NCBI RefSeq assembly: GCF_032085515.1
Contig: NZ_JASXSX010000001.1
Location: 434,001 to 498,000, forward strand
DNA: 64,000 bases
Origin: Gleimia hominis
GTDB taxonomy: Bacteria > Actinomycetota > Actinomycetes > Actinomycetales > Actinomycetaceae
Direction: 5' to 3'
The notes under the pieces are model-generated. The model worked only from the letters and a program-made list of their open reading frames with translations. It was not told where the DNA came from and did no database searches. The position numbers and the translations under genes were made by a program. How positions within the stretch are numbered: the first letter of the stretch is position 1; each line of letters starts with the position of its first letter. Below, piece by piece: positions 8,061-16,404 of the stretch.

Positions 8061-8200
8061 AGGCTCTTTCCGTTTGAAGGTGTGGGTGGGGTTGGTTAGG
8101 GTTTGTGGGGTTGGTGTCGTGTCGATGGGGTGAATAAGGCCGTGGTCTTTTGGGGTGGTCTTGGTTTTCTTTCGTTGTAGGTCGCGTGTAAGGCCATCGC
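8061..8200. mobile_element. Insertion-sequence debris with ISL3-like end
   Basis: GGCTCTTTCCGTTTGAAGG at 8061-8079 resembles terminal inverted repeats of actinobacterial ISL3 elements, recalled as beginning GGCTCTTCCGTTT. The next 120 bases are strongly G/T-biased on the plus strand and code for nothing I recognise. No opposite end was found, so this is probably a fragment. Confidence 0.35.
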
Positions 8201-8396
8201 TTTGAAGCTGGGGCTGTTTGCATACGGCCAGCAGTTGCGGGATACGAATGAGCTGATTAAAGCAGCTTCGACTTTTTTCGCATCCGAACCAGGCCGCCTA
8301 CATACGGCTCTCGAGTACCACACACCTGAAGAAATCGAGGATGAATACTGGCAACGACACAAGTCATTAGAAAACAATAGAAAACAGAAACAATAG
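8181..8396 (+). pseudogene. Transposase C-terminal fragment (IS3/integrase-core-like)
   Basis: An open stretch without a proper start, entered from a stop codon. It contains GRLHTALEYHTPEEIEDEYW, which matches the C-terminal HxxLxYxTPxE segment of IS3-type integrase-core transposases. The catalytic DDE residues are absent, so it is a remnant. It lies between the ABC patch and the duplicated MFS 3' end. Confidence 0.45.
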
Positions 8397-8457
8397 AAAA
8401 CAAGGTAAACACCTAGCTAAAAGCCCAGATTACTTCAAATTGAATTCAATCGTTTAA

Positions 8458-8547
8458 GCGGTGGCGTTGTTGGCTTTGGTTTTGTATCTACTTATCGTGT
8501 TTACGCGTCCTTACCGTCACGGTGGAGGCCGGTTAGATATCCGGTAG
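8458..8547 (+). pseudogene. Duplicated 3' end of an MFS gene (copy B)
   Basis: About 30 codons, in frame to TAG, match the end of the MFS gene at 5552-5641 with one amino-acid change and mainly silent differences. No upstream part exists here. It is either the original gene end displaced by an insertion, or a piece of a related strain's gene imported with the patch. Similarity continues nine bases beyond the stop. Confidence 0.85.
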
Positions 8548-8550
8548 GTC

Positions 8551-8673
8551 CTCATTGCAAATCTCATTGCGAAAGATTTTTGCTATGAGGCGCCATTTCT
8601 TTGCGATGAGGCCTGATTTTTTGCGATGAGGGCCCAATTTTTTGCGATGAGGGTGTGTCTCATTGTTAATGAG
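8551..8673. repeat. Array of TTGCRATGAG motifs upstream of the AlbA_2 gene
   Basis: Inverted copies CTCATTGCAA (8551-8560) and CTCATTGCGA (8563-8572) are followed by direct copies at 8580-8589 (TTGCTATGAG), 8601-8610, 8621-8630 and 8642-8651 (all TTGCGATGAG). A palindrome CTCATT-GTT-AATGAG lies at 8659-8673. Spacing of 20-21 bp puts the direct copies two helical turns apart, as in operator or iteron arrays. Confidence 0.7.
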
Positions 8674-8697
8674 GGCTGGGGCATTTGTTCTTGCGGT

Positions 8698-10191
8698 ATG
8701 ACTACCTGGACGGCAGAGCTGTTGGAGATTACTCTTTCGAAATTGCGGCGACGAGGGGGAGATTCTGTCGAAATAGAAGTTAAACGCGCTAAGGAAAATG
8801 TGCCAGAGAACTTACCTCGTACGCTGTGCGCATTCGCAAACATGCCTGAGGGTGGCACTGTCATACTAGGGGTAGATGAACGGTCTGGTTTAAAAATAAC
8901 TGGTGTAAAAAACGCGGCGAAAGTTGAGGCTGCGGTAGCGAGTCAAGCTAGAAATGCAGTGGTGCCCAAGTTAAAAATCAACGCCAGCACGGTTACGGTA
9001 AATGATCGCCAGGTAGTCATTGTTGAGGTCGTACCGTTGCGTATGGAAGATAAGCCGGCGAAGGTAGGTGGAGTAGCCTATCTAAGACAATCTGATGGGG
9101 ATTACAGTCTTTCTGACAATGAGTTGCGACTGATTGAGGTTGCACGATTAAGATCCGACGAGCAGGTTCACTACGATGCCAAGATAGTGGAGGGCACGAG
9201 CAAGAGGGACTTGGATTCTCAACTATTAAAAGAGTATCTGCAGCGGGTAAGGCAGACGAATAGGCGGTTATCTCAACTTAAGGATGACGGTGAGTTAATG
9301 CGTCAGGTAAGGATGGTTGATGAGTCTGGTGAACTAACGCTTGCGAGTTTTTACGCATTGGGTTTCTACCCTCAAGGTTATTATCCTGCTTTGTCCGTTA
9401 CTGTCGCAGAGCAGTTAGAACGTGGCCACGCAGGTAGGCGAACGAGGGATTTGGAGAGAATCACGGGGCCCGTATCTGTCTTGCTTACGGAGACCATGCG
9501 GTGGATAACGGAGCATTTGAGTGTAGTGCAGCGCTATGCGCCGTCTGGACACATGGTGGATGAATCCGAGCTTCCATTGCCAGCAATTCGCGAGGCTGTT
9601 GCAAACGCGTTGATTCATCGTGATTTAGGGCCAAATACGTTAGGAATTGGACAGGGGGTGGACGTGCGTTTGTTACCGGATTTCCTCATTATTACTAACC
9701 CGGGTGGCTTGCGAGGATTGACTGTGGCCCGGCTGAAGAGTAAAGACATCAGTAGGCATGAAGTTAACCAGCGCCTTTATTCGTTGTGCACGAGTCTGCG
9801 GACAGAAGATGATGAACGCATTATCGAGGGTGAGGGTGGTGGGATCCGGGAGATCTATAAGACGGTTAAAGATGCCGGTTTACCAGAGCCTGAATTAGTT
9901 GATTTTGGGGTCAGATTTGTCGTTAAGTTTTGGAGGGGGAAACTGGCGACGAATCGAACGGATACTGCAGCGACTTTTGCAAACCTTGGTGTTAATACGA
10001 AGACAGTGGGGGAGACTGTGATTGTCTCTGGAGATGAAGGGGCTAGTGTGAAAGAAATTGTTGACACAACAAAGCTGACTGCAGGGCAGGTTCGGTACGC
10101 ACTAAAACTACTGGTTGAATCCGGGTTTGTGCAGATGTTAGGTGGCCGGGGGAGCCGGAGAACCTCGTACCACTGGATTGATAATTCGTAG
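8698..10191 (+). CDS. AlbA_2 DNA-binding / GHKL-type ATPase regulator-like protein
   Basis: About 497 residues. The N-terminal Schlafen-like AlbA_2 domain contains EIEVKRAKENVPENLPRTLCAFANM and GGTVILGVDE. The middle matches the HATPase_c_4 domain often mislabelled as RecG-like: LPAIREAVANALIHRDLG (N box) and VRLLPDFLIITNPGGL. The C-terminal 70 residues look like a winged helix (VKEIVDTTKLTAGQVRYALKLLVESGFV). ATG 8698 was chosen at the domain start; ATG 8626 lies inside the motif array. Such proteins are usually regulators found in accessory DNA. The motif arrays on both sides suggest it binds them and controls itself. Base composition is AT-richer than the core genes. Confidence 0.8.
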   Translation: MTTWTAELLEITLSKLRRRGGDSVEIEVKRAKENVPENLPRTLCAFANMPEGGTVILGVDERSGLKITGVKNAAKVEAAVASQARNAVVPKLKINASTVTVNDRQVVIVEVVPLRMEDKPAKVGGVAYLRQSDGDYSLSDNELRLIEVARLRSDEQVHYDAKIVEGTSKRDLDSQLLKEYLQRVRQTNRRLSQLKDDGELMRQVRMVDESGELTLASFYALGFYPQGYYPALSVTVAEQLERGHAGRRTRDLERITGPVSVLLTETMRWITEHLSVVQRYAPSGHMVDESELPLPAIREAVANALIHRDLGPNTLGIGQGVDVRLLPDFLIITNPGGLRGLTVARLKSKDISRHEVNQRLYSLCTSLRTEDDERIIEGEGGGIREIYKTVKDAGLPEPELVDFGVRFVVKFWRGKLATNRTDTAATFANLGVNTKTVGETVIVSGDEGASVKEIVDTTKLTAGQVRYALKLLVESGFVQMLGGRGSRRTSYHWIDNS

Positions 10192-10224
10192 TTCACTACG
10201 CAGATCGGGAGTGATCTAGATAGA

Positions 10225-10285
10225 TCCTCATTGCGAATCTCATTGCAAAGAGTTTTTACAATGAGAATGTGTAGTTTGCAATTAG
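10225..10285. repeat. Second TTGCRATGAG cluster, downstream of the AlbA_2 gene
   Basis: 10225-10265 aligns base for base to 8549-8589 with about seven differences, so a 41-bp imperfect direct repeat brackets the gene. Motif copies are CTCATTGCGA (10227-10236), CTCATTGCAA (10239-10248), TTACAATGAG (10256-10265) and TTGCAATTAG (10276-10285). Confidence 0.7.
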
Positions 10286-10416
10286 AGCAGGAAGTTTTGC
10301 GATCACTGACTAGTTGTTAACAATGAAGTGATTGCGACTTGTGTGCGCTAACTTCTCTTCTGTGACGCTTCGGCGTGCGGATTGAGTATTTAGGTTTTCC
10401 CGACAATTCAGGTAAA

Positions 10417-10435
10417 TTAGGTGAGCCTTACCTAT
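10417..10435 (+). promoter_or_regulatory. DtxR/IdeR-type iron box
   Basis: TTAGGTGAGCCTTACCTAT matches the remembered iron-box consensus TTAGGTTAGGCTAACCTAA at 15 of 19 positions, and its two halves are nearly palindromic. It lies 18 bp before the LPXTG protein start, where a bound repressor would block transcription. Iron-dependent repression is inferred; no footprint exists here. Confidence 0.6.
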
Positions 10436-10453
10436 TTGACCTGAAGGTGGAAA

Positions 10454-13400
10454 ATGACAAATATAATTAACCGCAGCGGTAGGAAGCGTTGGTGCACACT
10501 AGCCGCTGGGATTCCCATCATCGCACTGTGCGCAACTTTCACGGCTCCCGGTTCCCTGGGATGGGCCGCTACCAAACCCAGTTTCGCGCTTAACTCCACG
10601 GCTCCCAGTGTGGGCGGTAAGCCTGCGGAAGCGACAGACAACGATTCAAACGACCCGAAGTGGTCGGGTGATAAAACTGGGCGTTACGGCGATGTGGTGC
10701 GGAAAATAGACCGCGTGGCGTACGTGGATGGGGGTGCGTTCGCTTCCCCCAGCTGTGACGTTACAGGTGACGGTAAGCCGGACATGATTTTTGCAAACTC
10801 GAATACCCTGTCGGTAGTGGACCACATTCCTTACGGTGATCCGGGGGAGGAGGTTTCCAAAAATATTGCTGAGGAAACCGGTGTGCGTAAAGTTGTCTTG
10901 CCGCTGTCTGCCGGAAAGCAAAACACTCCGTTGGTCACATGCGTGTCGGGCTCAAAGTTGAATAAGGATGAGGTTGCGACGCCAGCGAATGGGCGCTCCG
11001 TGCCAGTTGCGGTTGCTGCGGGTCATGAATTGGCACTGGTAAAGCCGCAAGCTTTCGCACAAGCAGACGCACACGCAGAAAAGCAAACGGGTGAACAAGC
11101 AGAAATCCAGACAGGCGATAAAACTGATGACCGCGCTGATGGTGAAGGGACAGCTGAGGACTCGGCCGTTGTAAAGATTAAACTTCCCGGTGAAGTAACT
11201 GCACTTACGGCAACCACTTCGCCGCTGGGTAAACCATTGCTCGTGGTGGCAATGGGTTCTAAAATCAACGTTTATAGTGCGGATAAACTAGCTGACCTGG
11301 CGTCGGACGCGCATGCGCAGCAGCAAGAACTGAAACCGGAACAAACACAGCGGCAGCCTGAAAAGGAAACAGACGCGCAAGCGCACGAATCAGGTGCACA
11401 GCAAAAAGGTCCAGAAGTTGAGCCCGATAGTGAGTTTGTGGCACCCGCAGAAGTAAAGGCGCTCGCGGAAGTGTCGTCAGCAGTTGATGGGAAGCCGAAC
11501 CTCGCGGCAGGTATTCCAAGTAAAGACACGGTGTTAGTGTTTGCTCCGAAACTGAAGCAACAAGGCGTCGACCTGAAACAAAACGCGCAGGTAATCACCG
11601 CGACGCCCGGCAGTGAGTTTGGGGCGGCGTTAACAGCAACCGGGGACCTCAACGAAGACGGGCGAACCGACTTGGCAGTGGGTGCACCGGGGGCGTGGAA
11701 TAACGCGGGGGCGGTGGCCCTCGTGAATATGGAAGAACGGAACGCGCGAATCACTGTGGACCTTGCTAAAACGGAGGGTGACCTGGTGGTTTCTGGTGGG
11801 CAGCGGGCGGGAAGCGTGCTGCGGCAGAACGTGAAAGGTCGGTTCGGTATTTCTGTTGCGTGGGTAGATGGTTACGGGCAGCCGGGAGCGTTGCTGGTGG
11901 GCAGGCCGGTGAACGATGAGCATGCGGGGGCGCTTCTGATTTCGCAAAATGCGCTCACGAAAGACTGGGTGCGGGGCCAGGGGGTAGATCACATTCCTGG
12001 TGGGCAGTGGGCGTGGTTCGCAGCTACTGAAGATGCGAATGCGACCGATGGCACCCGCGTGGGGATTGTGCCGCGGAGGGGAAGTGATCACCTCACGGGG
12101 ATTTACACGGCGGACGCACGGGGAAAAGTGGATGTGTGGACTGTGGATATGTCGCGGCAAGCGGAGAAACCGGGTGGTTCTGAGGCCTCGAAGCCGTCGG
12201 TGCCGCAGCCAGCTAATCCCACAGCGGAGCCGGCGATGAAACCGGTGAATGAGGATGGTAAACGCAGTTGGCTCGGAGAGTTCACGTCGGGTTTCGGCGG
12301 GGCGATTGCGCGTGGGGCGTGTGACGTTACCGGTGATGGGGTGGCGGATATTGTTGCGTCGACTGCGGTGCGTTCGGAGTGGAAGTTCGACCCCTACTAC
12401 GCGGACACGGAAACTAAGGGGTGGGTGTTTAACGTAACCGGGCAGTTGCAGGTTATCCCGGGGCAAACACCGGGTGGCACCTTACCTCAGGAAGAAGTAA
12501 TACAGATTAACGGGCCGGTGAAGACGCAGGATCCGGCGGTGGATGCGAATATTGGTTTGTCGGTGGCGTGTGCTGGCGATGTGAATGGTGACAAGGTAGA
12601 TGACATTGTAGTTGGGTCGCACACGATGGGTCGCGTGTGGGTTTTGTACGGCGGTAAGGGCCTGCGTGGGGTGGATTTGAATGATCTGGACCCGGCGAAG
12701 GGGTTTGAGATTCACTTGCCGACGGATGGTTCGCCGGCGTTTAACATTACTCGCGTGGGTGACGTGGATGGTGACGGTAAGGCCGATGTTGGGTTTGTGG
12801 TGGCGAATTCGCGGTATGCGATGGGGCAGCATGAGAAGACGTCGGGCACCGCATTTGTCATTAAAGGTGGGGCGTATAAGAAACCGGTTGATATGACGGA
12901 TTTGTATGCGCCTAATGACGCGGTTTTGTTGCGGATTGATATGCCAAATGGGCATACGATGAACTCGTTCACCCGGGTGGGGGATGTGAATGGTGATGGG
13001 GTGCGTGACTGGGTAGTTACGGATTTCAATGCCATGTCGCCTGAGGGGACTGTGCCCGGTAAAGCCTGGGTGGTTTACGGTGCGCCGCTTGGTGATGACA
13101 CGAAATCGCAGGGTGGTTCTGCTTCTGGCGGGAACCCGGGTGCGGGCCAAGCTCGAAATCTAGACGCAAACCGGGCTCGGAGTCAGGGTGCTGCTTCTGC
13201 CGCGCATAACCATGTGATAAATGGTCGGTCGGTTGATTTGGCTGGTAGTTACGCGGGTTACGAGTTTGAGGTTAAGGCGGATGTTTCTGTGCGGCTTGGT
13301 GCGGGCACGTCGGTGGCGCACCTGGGTGACTTGGATGGTGATGGCACGGACGAGTTCGCGATCGGGTTCGATGGCGGGGAGATCATGAACACTGGCAGCG

Positions 13401-14371
13401 GTGGTTTCGCCATTGTTTATGGGGTGAAAGATTCCCATGAGGCGCTGGGCAAGCCGGGTGATTCCGGTGCGTCTGCTACGTCGGGCGCTTCTGGTATTTC
13501 TGGTGCATCTGGCGCGTCCTACGGTTCTGGTGCGTCTGGCGCGTCTGCGCCGAAACGCGTGTTTGCCCCGTCGGATCCGGCGGCGTTGGATAAGCACGTG
13601 CGGGTTGTTACGGGCGGCGCCGAAACTGGGTTGGGTTATAGCTTGGATGCCCGCCCGGGGGATCAGTTGCTTGCGGCCCAGTTAGCGGTGGGGGCTGCTA
13701 ATGCTAAAGGGGGTGGCCGGGTTTACCGGGTGGATGCAGCGAAGGTTCCTGAGGGGATTTCGAAGCTGGAGGATCTGGGTGGCGCGGTGCAGACGCTCAC
13801 GAGCCCGGCGGAGCACGCGCGTTTTGGGCGTGCAGTAGCGTTCTCTGAGGATGTGAAGGGCATGCCGATGCTGCTGGTGGGCGGTGATGGCGTGATTGAT
13901 GAACCACCGTCGGAGTCTAATAACTGGGAAGAGACGCAGGGGTATGCGCACGCGGCGCATATTTTGGCGTTGCGCCTGGTGGAACCAAAAGAGCCGGACA
14001 CGGGAGCTGGTGGGCAAACCACACCTGGTGGCCCGGGTAGTGGTGTGCAAACGAATCCGGGTTCTGGCGGGCAGACCGGTAACGGCGAGCATGCCGAACC
14101 TGGGCAGGGTAAACCCACGCCGTCTAAACCCGGCAACACCAAACCTGGCAATCCTAAACCCGGGAACACGCAACCAGGAGACACCAAACCTGGCAACACC
14201 AAGCCGGGCAACACCAAGCCGGGCAACACCAACCCGGGTTACAGCGGAAAAACCCCGAAAGATAAAACTGGCGGGCTTCCCGCTACGGGTGCGAGTGTTG
14301 GTTTAGTGTCGCTTGCAGCGTTGTTAGCGCTGGGCGGTGGCCTGCTCTTACGTAAGCGGAAGCGCCGGTAA
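10454..14371 (+). CDS. LPXTG-anchored FG-GAP repeat surface protein
   Basis: 1305 residues. A signal peptide (basic MTNIINRSGRKRW, hydrophobic core, GWAA near residue 40) directs secretion. Seven or more FG-GAP/integrin-alpha-like repeats carry calcium-binding DxDxDG loops, such as DVTGDGKPD, DLNEDGRTD, DVTGDGVAD, DVDGDGKAD, DVNGDGVRD and DLDGDGTDE, which suggest a beta-propeller. Low-complexity linkers include an Ala/Gln/Glu region (residues 200-330), a Gly-Ala-Ser run, and a KPGNT-type Pro repeat tail spanning the wall. The C terminus is LPATG (about residue 1275), a hydrophobic helix and RKRKRR, a sortase signal. SD GAAGGTGG precedes the ATG. The iron box at 10417 suggests higher expression when iron is scarce. 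Ligand unknown. Confidence 0.9.
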   Translation: MTNIINRSGRKRWCTLAAGIPIIALCATFTAPGSLGWAATKPSFALNSTAPSVGGKPAEATDNDSNDPKWSGDKTGRYGDVVRKIDRVAYVDGGAFASPSCDVTGDGKPDMIFANSNTLSVVDHIPYGDPGEEVSKNIAEETGVRKVVLPLSAGKQNTPLVTCVSGSKLNKDEVATPANGRSVPVAVAAGHELALVKPQAFAQADAHAEKQTGEQAEIQTGDKTDDRADGEGTAEDSAVVKIKLPGEVTALTATTSPLGKPLLVVAMGSKINVYSADKLADLASDAHAQQQELKPEQTQRQPEKETDAQAHESGAQQKGPEVEPDSEFVAPAEVKALAEVSSAVDGKPNLAAGIPSKDTVLVFAPKLKQQGVDLKQNAQVITATPGSEFGAALTATGDLNEDGRTDLAVGAPGAWNNAGAVALVNMEERNARITVDLAKTEGDLVVSGGQRAGSVLRQNVKGRFGISVAWVDGYGQPGALLVGRPVNDEHAGALLISQNALTKDWVRGQGVDHIPGGQWAWFAATEDANATDGTRVGIVPRRGSDHLTGIYTADARGKVDVWTVDMSRQAEKPGGSEASKPSVPQPANPTAEPAMKPVNEDGKRSWLGEFTSGFGGAIARGACDVTGDGVADIVASTAVRSEWKFDPYYADTETKGWVFNVTGQLQVIPGQTPGGTLPQEEVIQINGPVKTQDPAVDANIGLSVACAGDVNGDKVDDIVVGSHTMGRVWVLYGGKGLRGVDLNDLDPAKGFEIHLPTDGSPAFNITRVGDVDGDGKADVGFVVANSRYAMGQHEKTSGTAFVIKGGAYKKPVDMTDLYAPNDAVLLRIDMPNGHTMNSFTRVGDVNGDGVRDWVVTDFNAMSPEGTVPGKAWVVYGAPLGDDTKSQGGSASGGNPGAGQARNLDANRARSQGAASAAHNHVINGRSVDLAGSYAGYEFEVKADVSVRLGAGTSVAHLGDLDGDGTDEFAIGFDGGEIMNTGSGGFAIVYGVKDSHEALGKPGDSGASATSGASGISGASGASYGSGASGASAPKRVFAPSDPAALDKHVRVVTGGAETGLGYSLDARPGDQLLAAQLAVGAANAKGGGRVYRVDAAKVPEGISKLEDLGGAVQTLTSPAEHARFGRAVAFSEDVKGMPMLLVGGDGVIDEPPSESNNWEETQGYAHAAHILALRLVEPKEPDTGAGGQTTPGGPGSGVQTNPGSGGQTGNGEHAEPGQGKPTPSKPGNTKPGNPKPGNTQPGDTKPGNTKPGNTKPGNTNPGYSGKTPKDKTGGLPATGASVGLVSLAALLALGGGLLLRKRKRR

Positions 14372-14384
14372 AACACTAAGCTGC

Positions 14385-14430
14385 GCCGCTTCCACCACCC
14401 CGCTGCAAAGTCGGCGCTGGTGGAAGCGGC
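14385..14430 (+). terminator. Hairpin terminator after the LPXTG gene
   Basis: GCCGCTTCCACCA (14385-14397) pairs perfectly with TGGTGGAAGCGGC (14418-14430), separated by a 20-nt loop, 14 bp after the stop. No U-tract follows, which is common in actinobacteria. It separates the surface protein from pyrG. Confidence 0.7.
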
Positions 14431-14588
14431 GGCACCCCTAATCTGCCGCAAATATGCCGCAGCCGACCAAAAGCATGCTCCTCGCAGACGCCAGAAAACT
14501 GCGGCACAATCCAACATACGAATAGTGACGAAAATTTCATGGGACGGAACTTTTATTTGGTATCACCGTTGCCGTAAACTGGAGGTCC

Positions 14589-16319
14589 GTGAGTAATATG
14601 ATTTCGCGCTCCAGCGCACACGCGGACACCAAGTACATTTTCGTTACCGGCGGGGTTGTCTCTTCTTTAGGGAAGGGATTGTCGGCAGCCAGTTTGGGCC
14701 ACCTCCTCATCGCAAGAGGCCTGAAGGTGACCATGCAAAAACTTGACCCCTACTTGAATGTCGACCCGGGGACGATGAATCCGTATGAGCATGGGGAAGT
14801 GTTCGTCACCGACGATGGGGCGGAAACAGACCTGGATTTAGGGCATTACGAACGGTTTTTAGACCGCTGCCTTACCCAGGAATCGAATGTGACTACGGGG
14901 CGGATCTACTCGGACGTGATTGCGCGCGAACGCCGCGGTGGTTATCTGGGTCGCACCATCCAGGTGATACCACATATTACGAATGAGATTAAGAAACATA
15001 TTCTCGCGATGTCAGCGCCCGCCCAGGATGGAAGTACCCCGGACGTGGTGATTTGCGAAATCGGGGGAACAATCGGCGATATTGAATCGCAACCATTCCT
15101 GGAGGCCGTCCGGCAGATTCCCCGCGAGGTTGGCCGCGAGAACACGTTTTTTCTGCACGCCTCTCTGGTGCCGTATTTAGCGCCTAGCGGTGAGTTGAAG
15201 ACCAAACCGACGCAGCATTCCGTGGCAACGCTGCGCAGTATCGGGATTATTCCGGATGCGTTGATTTTGCGCGCGGACCGGCAACTACCTCAGGCGTTGA
15301 AGAAAAAGGTGGCGCTGATGTGTGACGTGAGTGAAGAAGGGGTGGTTGCCTGCCCGGATGCCGCGTCTATTTACGATATTCCCAAAGTGTTGTACGACGA
15401 GCATTTGGATACGTTTGTTATCCGCCGTTTGAACTTGCCTTTCCGTGATGTTGACTGGGGTGGTTGGGATGATTTGCTTGAGGCGGTGCATCACCCGGTT
15501 GGGGATGTGAATGTTGGGATTGTGGGTAAGTACGTGGAGTTGCATGATGCGTACTTGTCGGTTGCAGAGGCGGTGCGGGCGGCGTGTTTTGCGCATCGGC
15601 GGCGAGCGCGGATCCGGTGGGTGCCAGCGGATTCTTGTGAGACCAGTAGGGGTGCGCGGGCGGCGCTCGCGGGTTTGGATGCGGTGATTGTGCCCGGTGG
15701 GTTTGGTGCCCGGGGGATTGAAGGTAAGTTGGGTGCAGTCCGGTTTGCGCGTGAGAATGGCCTGCCGTTTTTGGGGATTTGTTTAGGTTTGCAGTGCGTG
15801 GTGATTGAGGCAGCGCGTTCAGCTGGGATTGAGGGGGCGTCTTCAACAGAGTTTGGCGAGGATGCGGCTGAGCCGGTGATTGCGACTATGCAGCAGCAGG
15901 TGGCGGCTGTGAGTGGTGAGGCTGATTTGGGTGGGACGATGCGTCTGGGATCCTACCCGGCGGTGCTGGCTGAGGGTTCGGTGGTGGCCCGTGCGTATGG
16001 TTCTACGGAAGTGACGGAGCGGCATCGGCACCGGTTTGAGGTGAATAATGCGTATCGGGAGAGGATTGCTCGGGGCGCGGGGTTGCGGTTTAGTGGTACT
16101 TCGCCGGATGGGTCACTGGTGGAGTTCGTGGAGTATGCGGACCACCCGTTTTTTGTGGCAACCCAGGGGCATCCGGAGTTTAAATCGCGCCCAACCCGCC
16201 CCCACCTCCTGTTCGCAGGTTTGATTGAGGCGGCGTTGGGTCGCGCTGGGAACAGTCAAACGGCGTTGGGTCGTGCGCGAAGCAGTCAAACGCCGTTGGA
16301 TAGGGCGGAGAACAATTAA
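14589..16319 (+). CDS. pyrG: CTP synthase
   Basis: Cytosolic enzyme making CTP from UTP, ATP and glutamine. The N-terminal amidoligase domain shows KYIFVTGGVVSSLGKGLSAASLG, KLDPYLNVDPGTMNPYEHGEVFV and DLDLGHYERF. The C-terminal glutaminase domain has PGGFGARGIEGK, the nucleophile loop FLGICLGLQ (Cys) and the His-x-Glu pair in ATQGHPEFKSRP. The start is GTG 14589 just after GGAGG (14581-14585); ATG 14598 is an alternative. The domain ends near residue 546; the remaining 30 residues are three 10-residue repeats encoded by a 30-bp tandem repeat and are not part of the usual family length. Confidence 0.97.
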   Translation: MSNMISRSSAHADTKYIFVTGGVVSSLGKGLSAASLGHLLIARGLKVTMQKLDPYLNVDPGTMNPYEHGEVFVTDDGAETDLDLGHYERFLDRCLTQESNVTTGRIYSDVIARERRGGYLGRTIQVIPHITNEIKKHILAMSAPAQDGSTPDVVICEIGGTIGDIESQPFLEAVRQIPREVGRENTFFLHASLVPYLAPSGELKTKPTQHSVATLRSIGIIPDALILRADRQLPQALKKKVALMCDVSEEGVVACPDAASIYDIPKVLYDEHLDTFVIRRLNLPFRDVDWGGWDDLLEAVHHPVGDVNVGIVGKYVELHDAYLSVAEAVRAACFAHRRRARIRWVPADSCETSRGARAALAGLDAVIVPGGFGARGIEGKLGAVRFARENGLPFLGICLGLQCVVIEAARSAGIEGASSTEFGEDAAEPVIATMQQQVAAVSGEADLGGTMRLGSYPAVLAEGSVVARAYGSTEVTERHRHRFEVNNAYRERIARGAGLRFSGTSPDGSLVEFVEYADHPFFVATQGHPEFKSRPTRPHLLFAGLIEAALGRAGNSQTALGRARSSQTPLDRAENN

Positions 16320-16320
16320 A
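16231..16320 (+). repeat. 30-bp tandem repeat x3 forming the pyrG 3' end
   Basis: Units 16231-16260, 16261-16290 and 16291-16320 share CGGCGTTGGGTCG...AGTCAAA-like sequence with increasing divergence. The third unit supplies the TAA stop at 16317-16319. Being a multiple of three, the repeat extends the protein by ALGRA-like 10-residue units. Confidence 0.9.
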
Positions 16321-16404
16321 CCTAGCTGAAGAACCTGGTGAACGAGTAGGGGCTACCGGTGGTTGAAAAATTTGGTCTATTTGTTGAAACACTTTGGGAG
16401 GCAA

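Noticed and set aside
8096..8377. Minus-strand open frame of 93 codons in the IS debris
   Set aside because: Antisense to the transposase-like fragment, low complexity toward its end and without a plausible start.
8626..8697. ATG 8626 as start of the AlbA_2 protein
   Set aside because: It would translate through the motif array and add residues unlike the domain; ATG 8698 fits the domain boundary.
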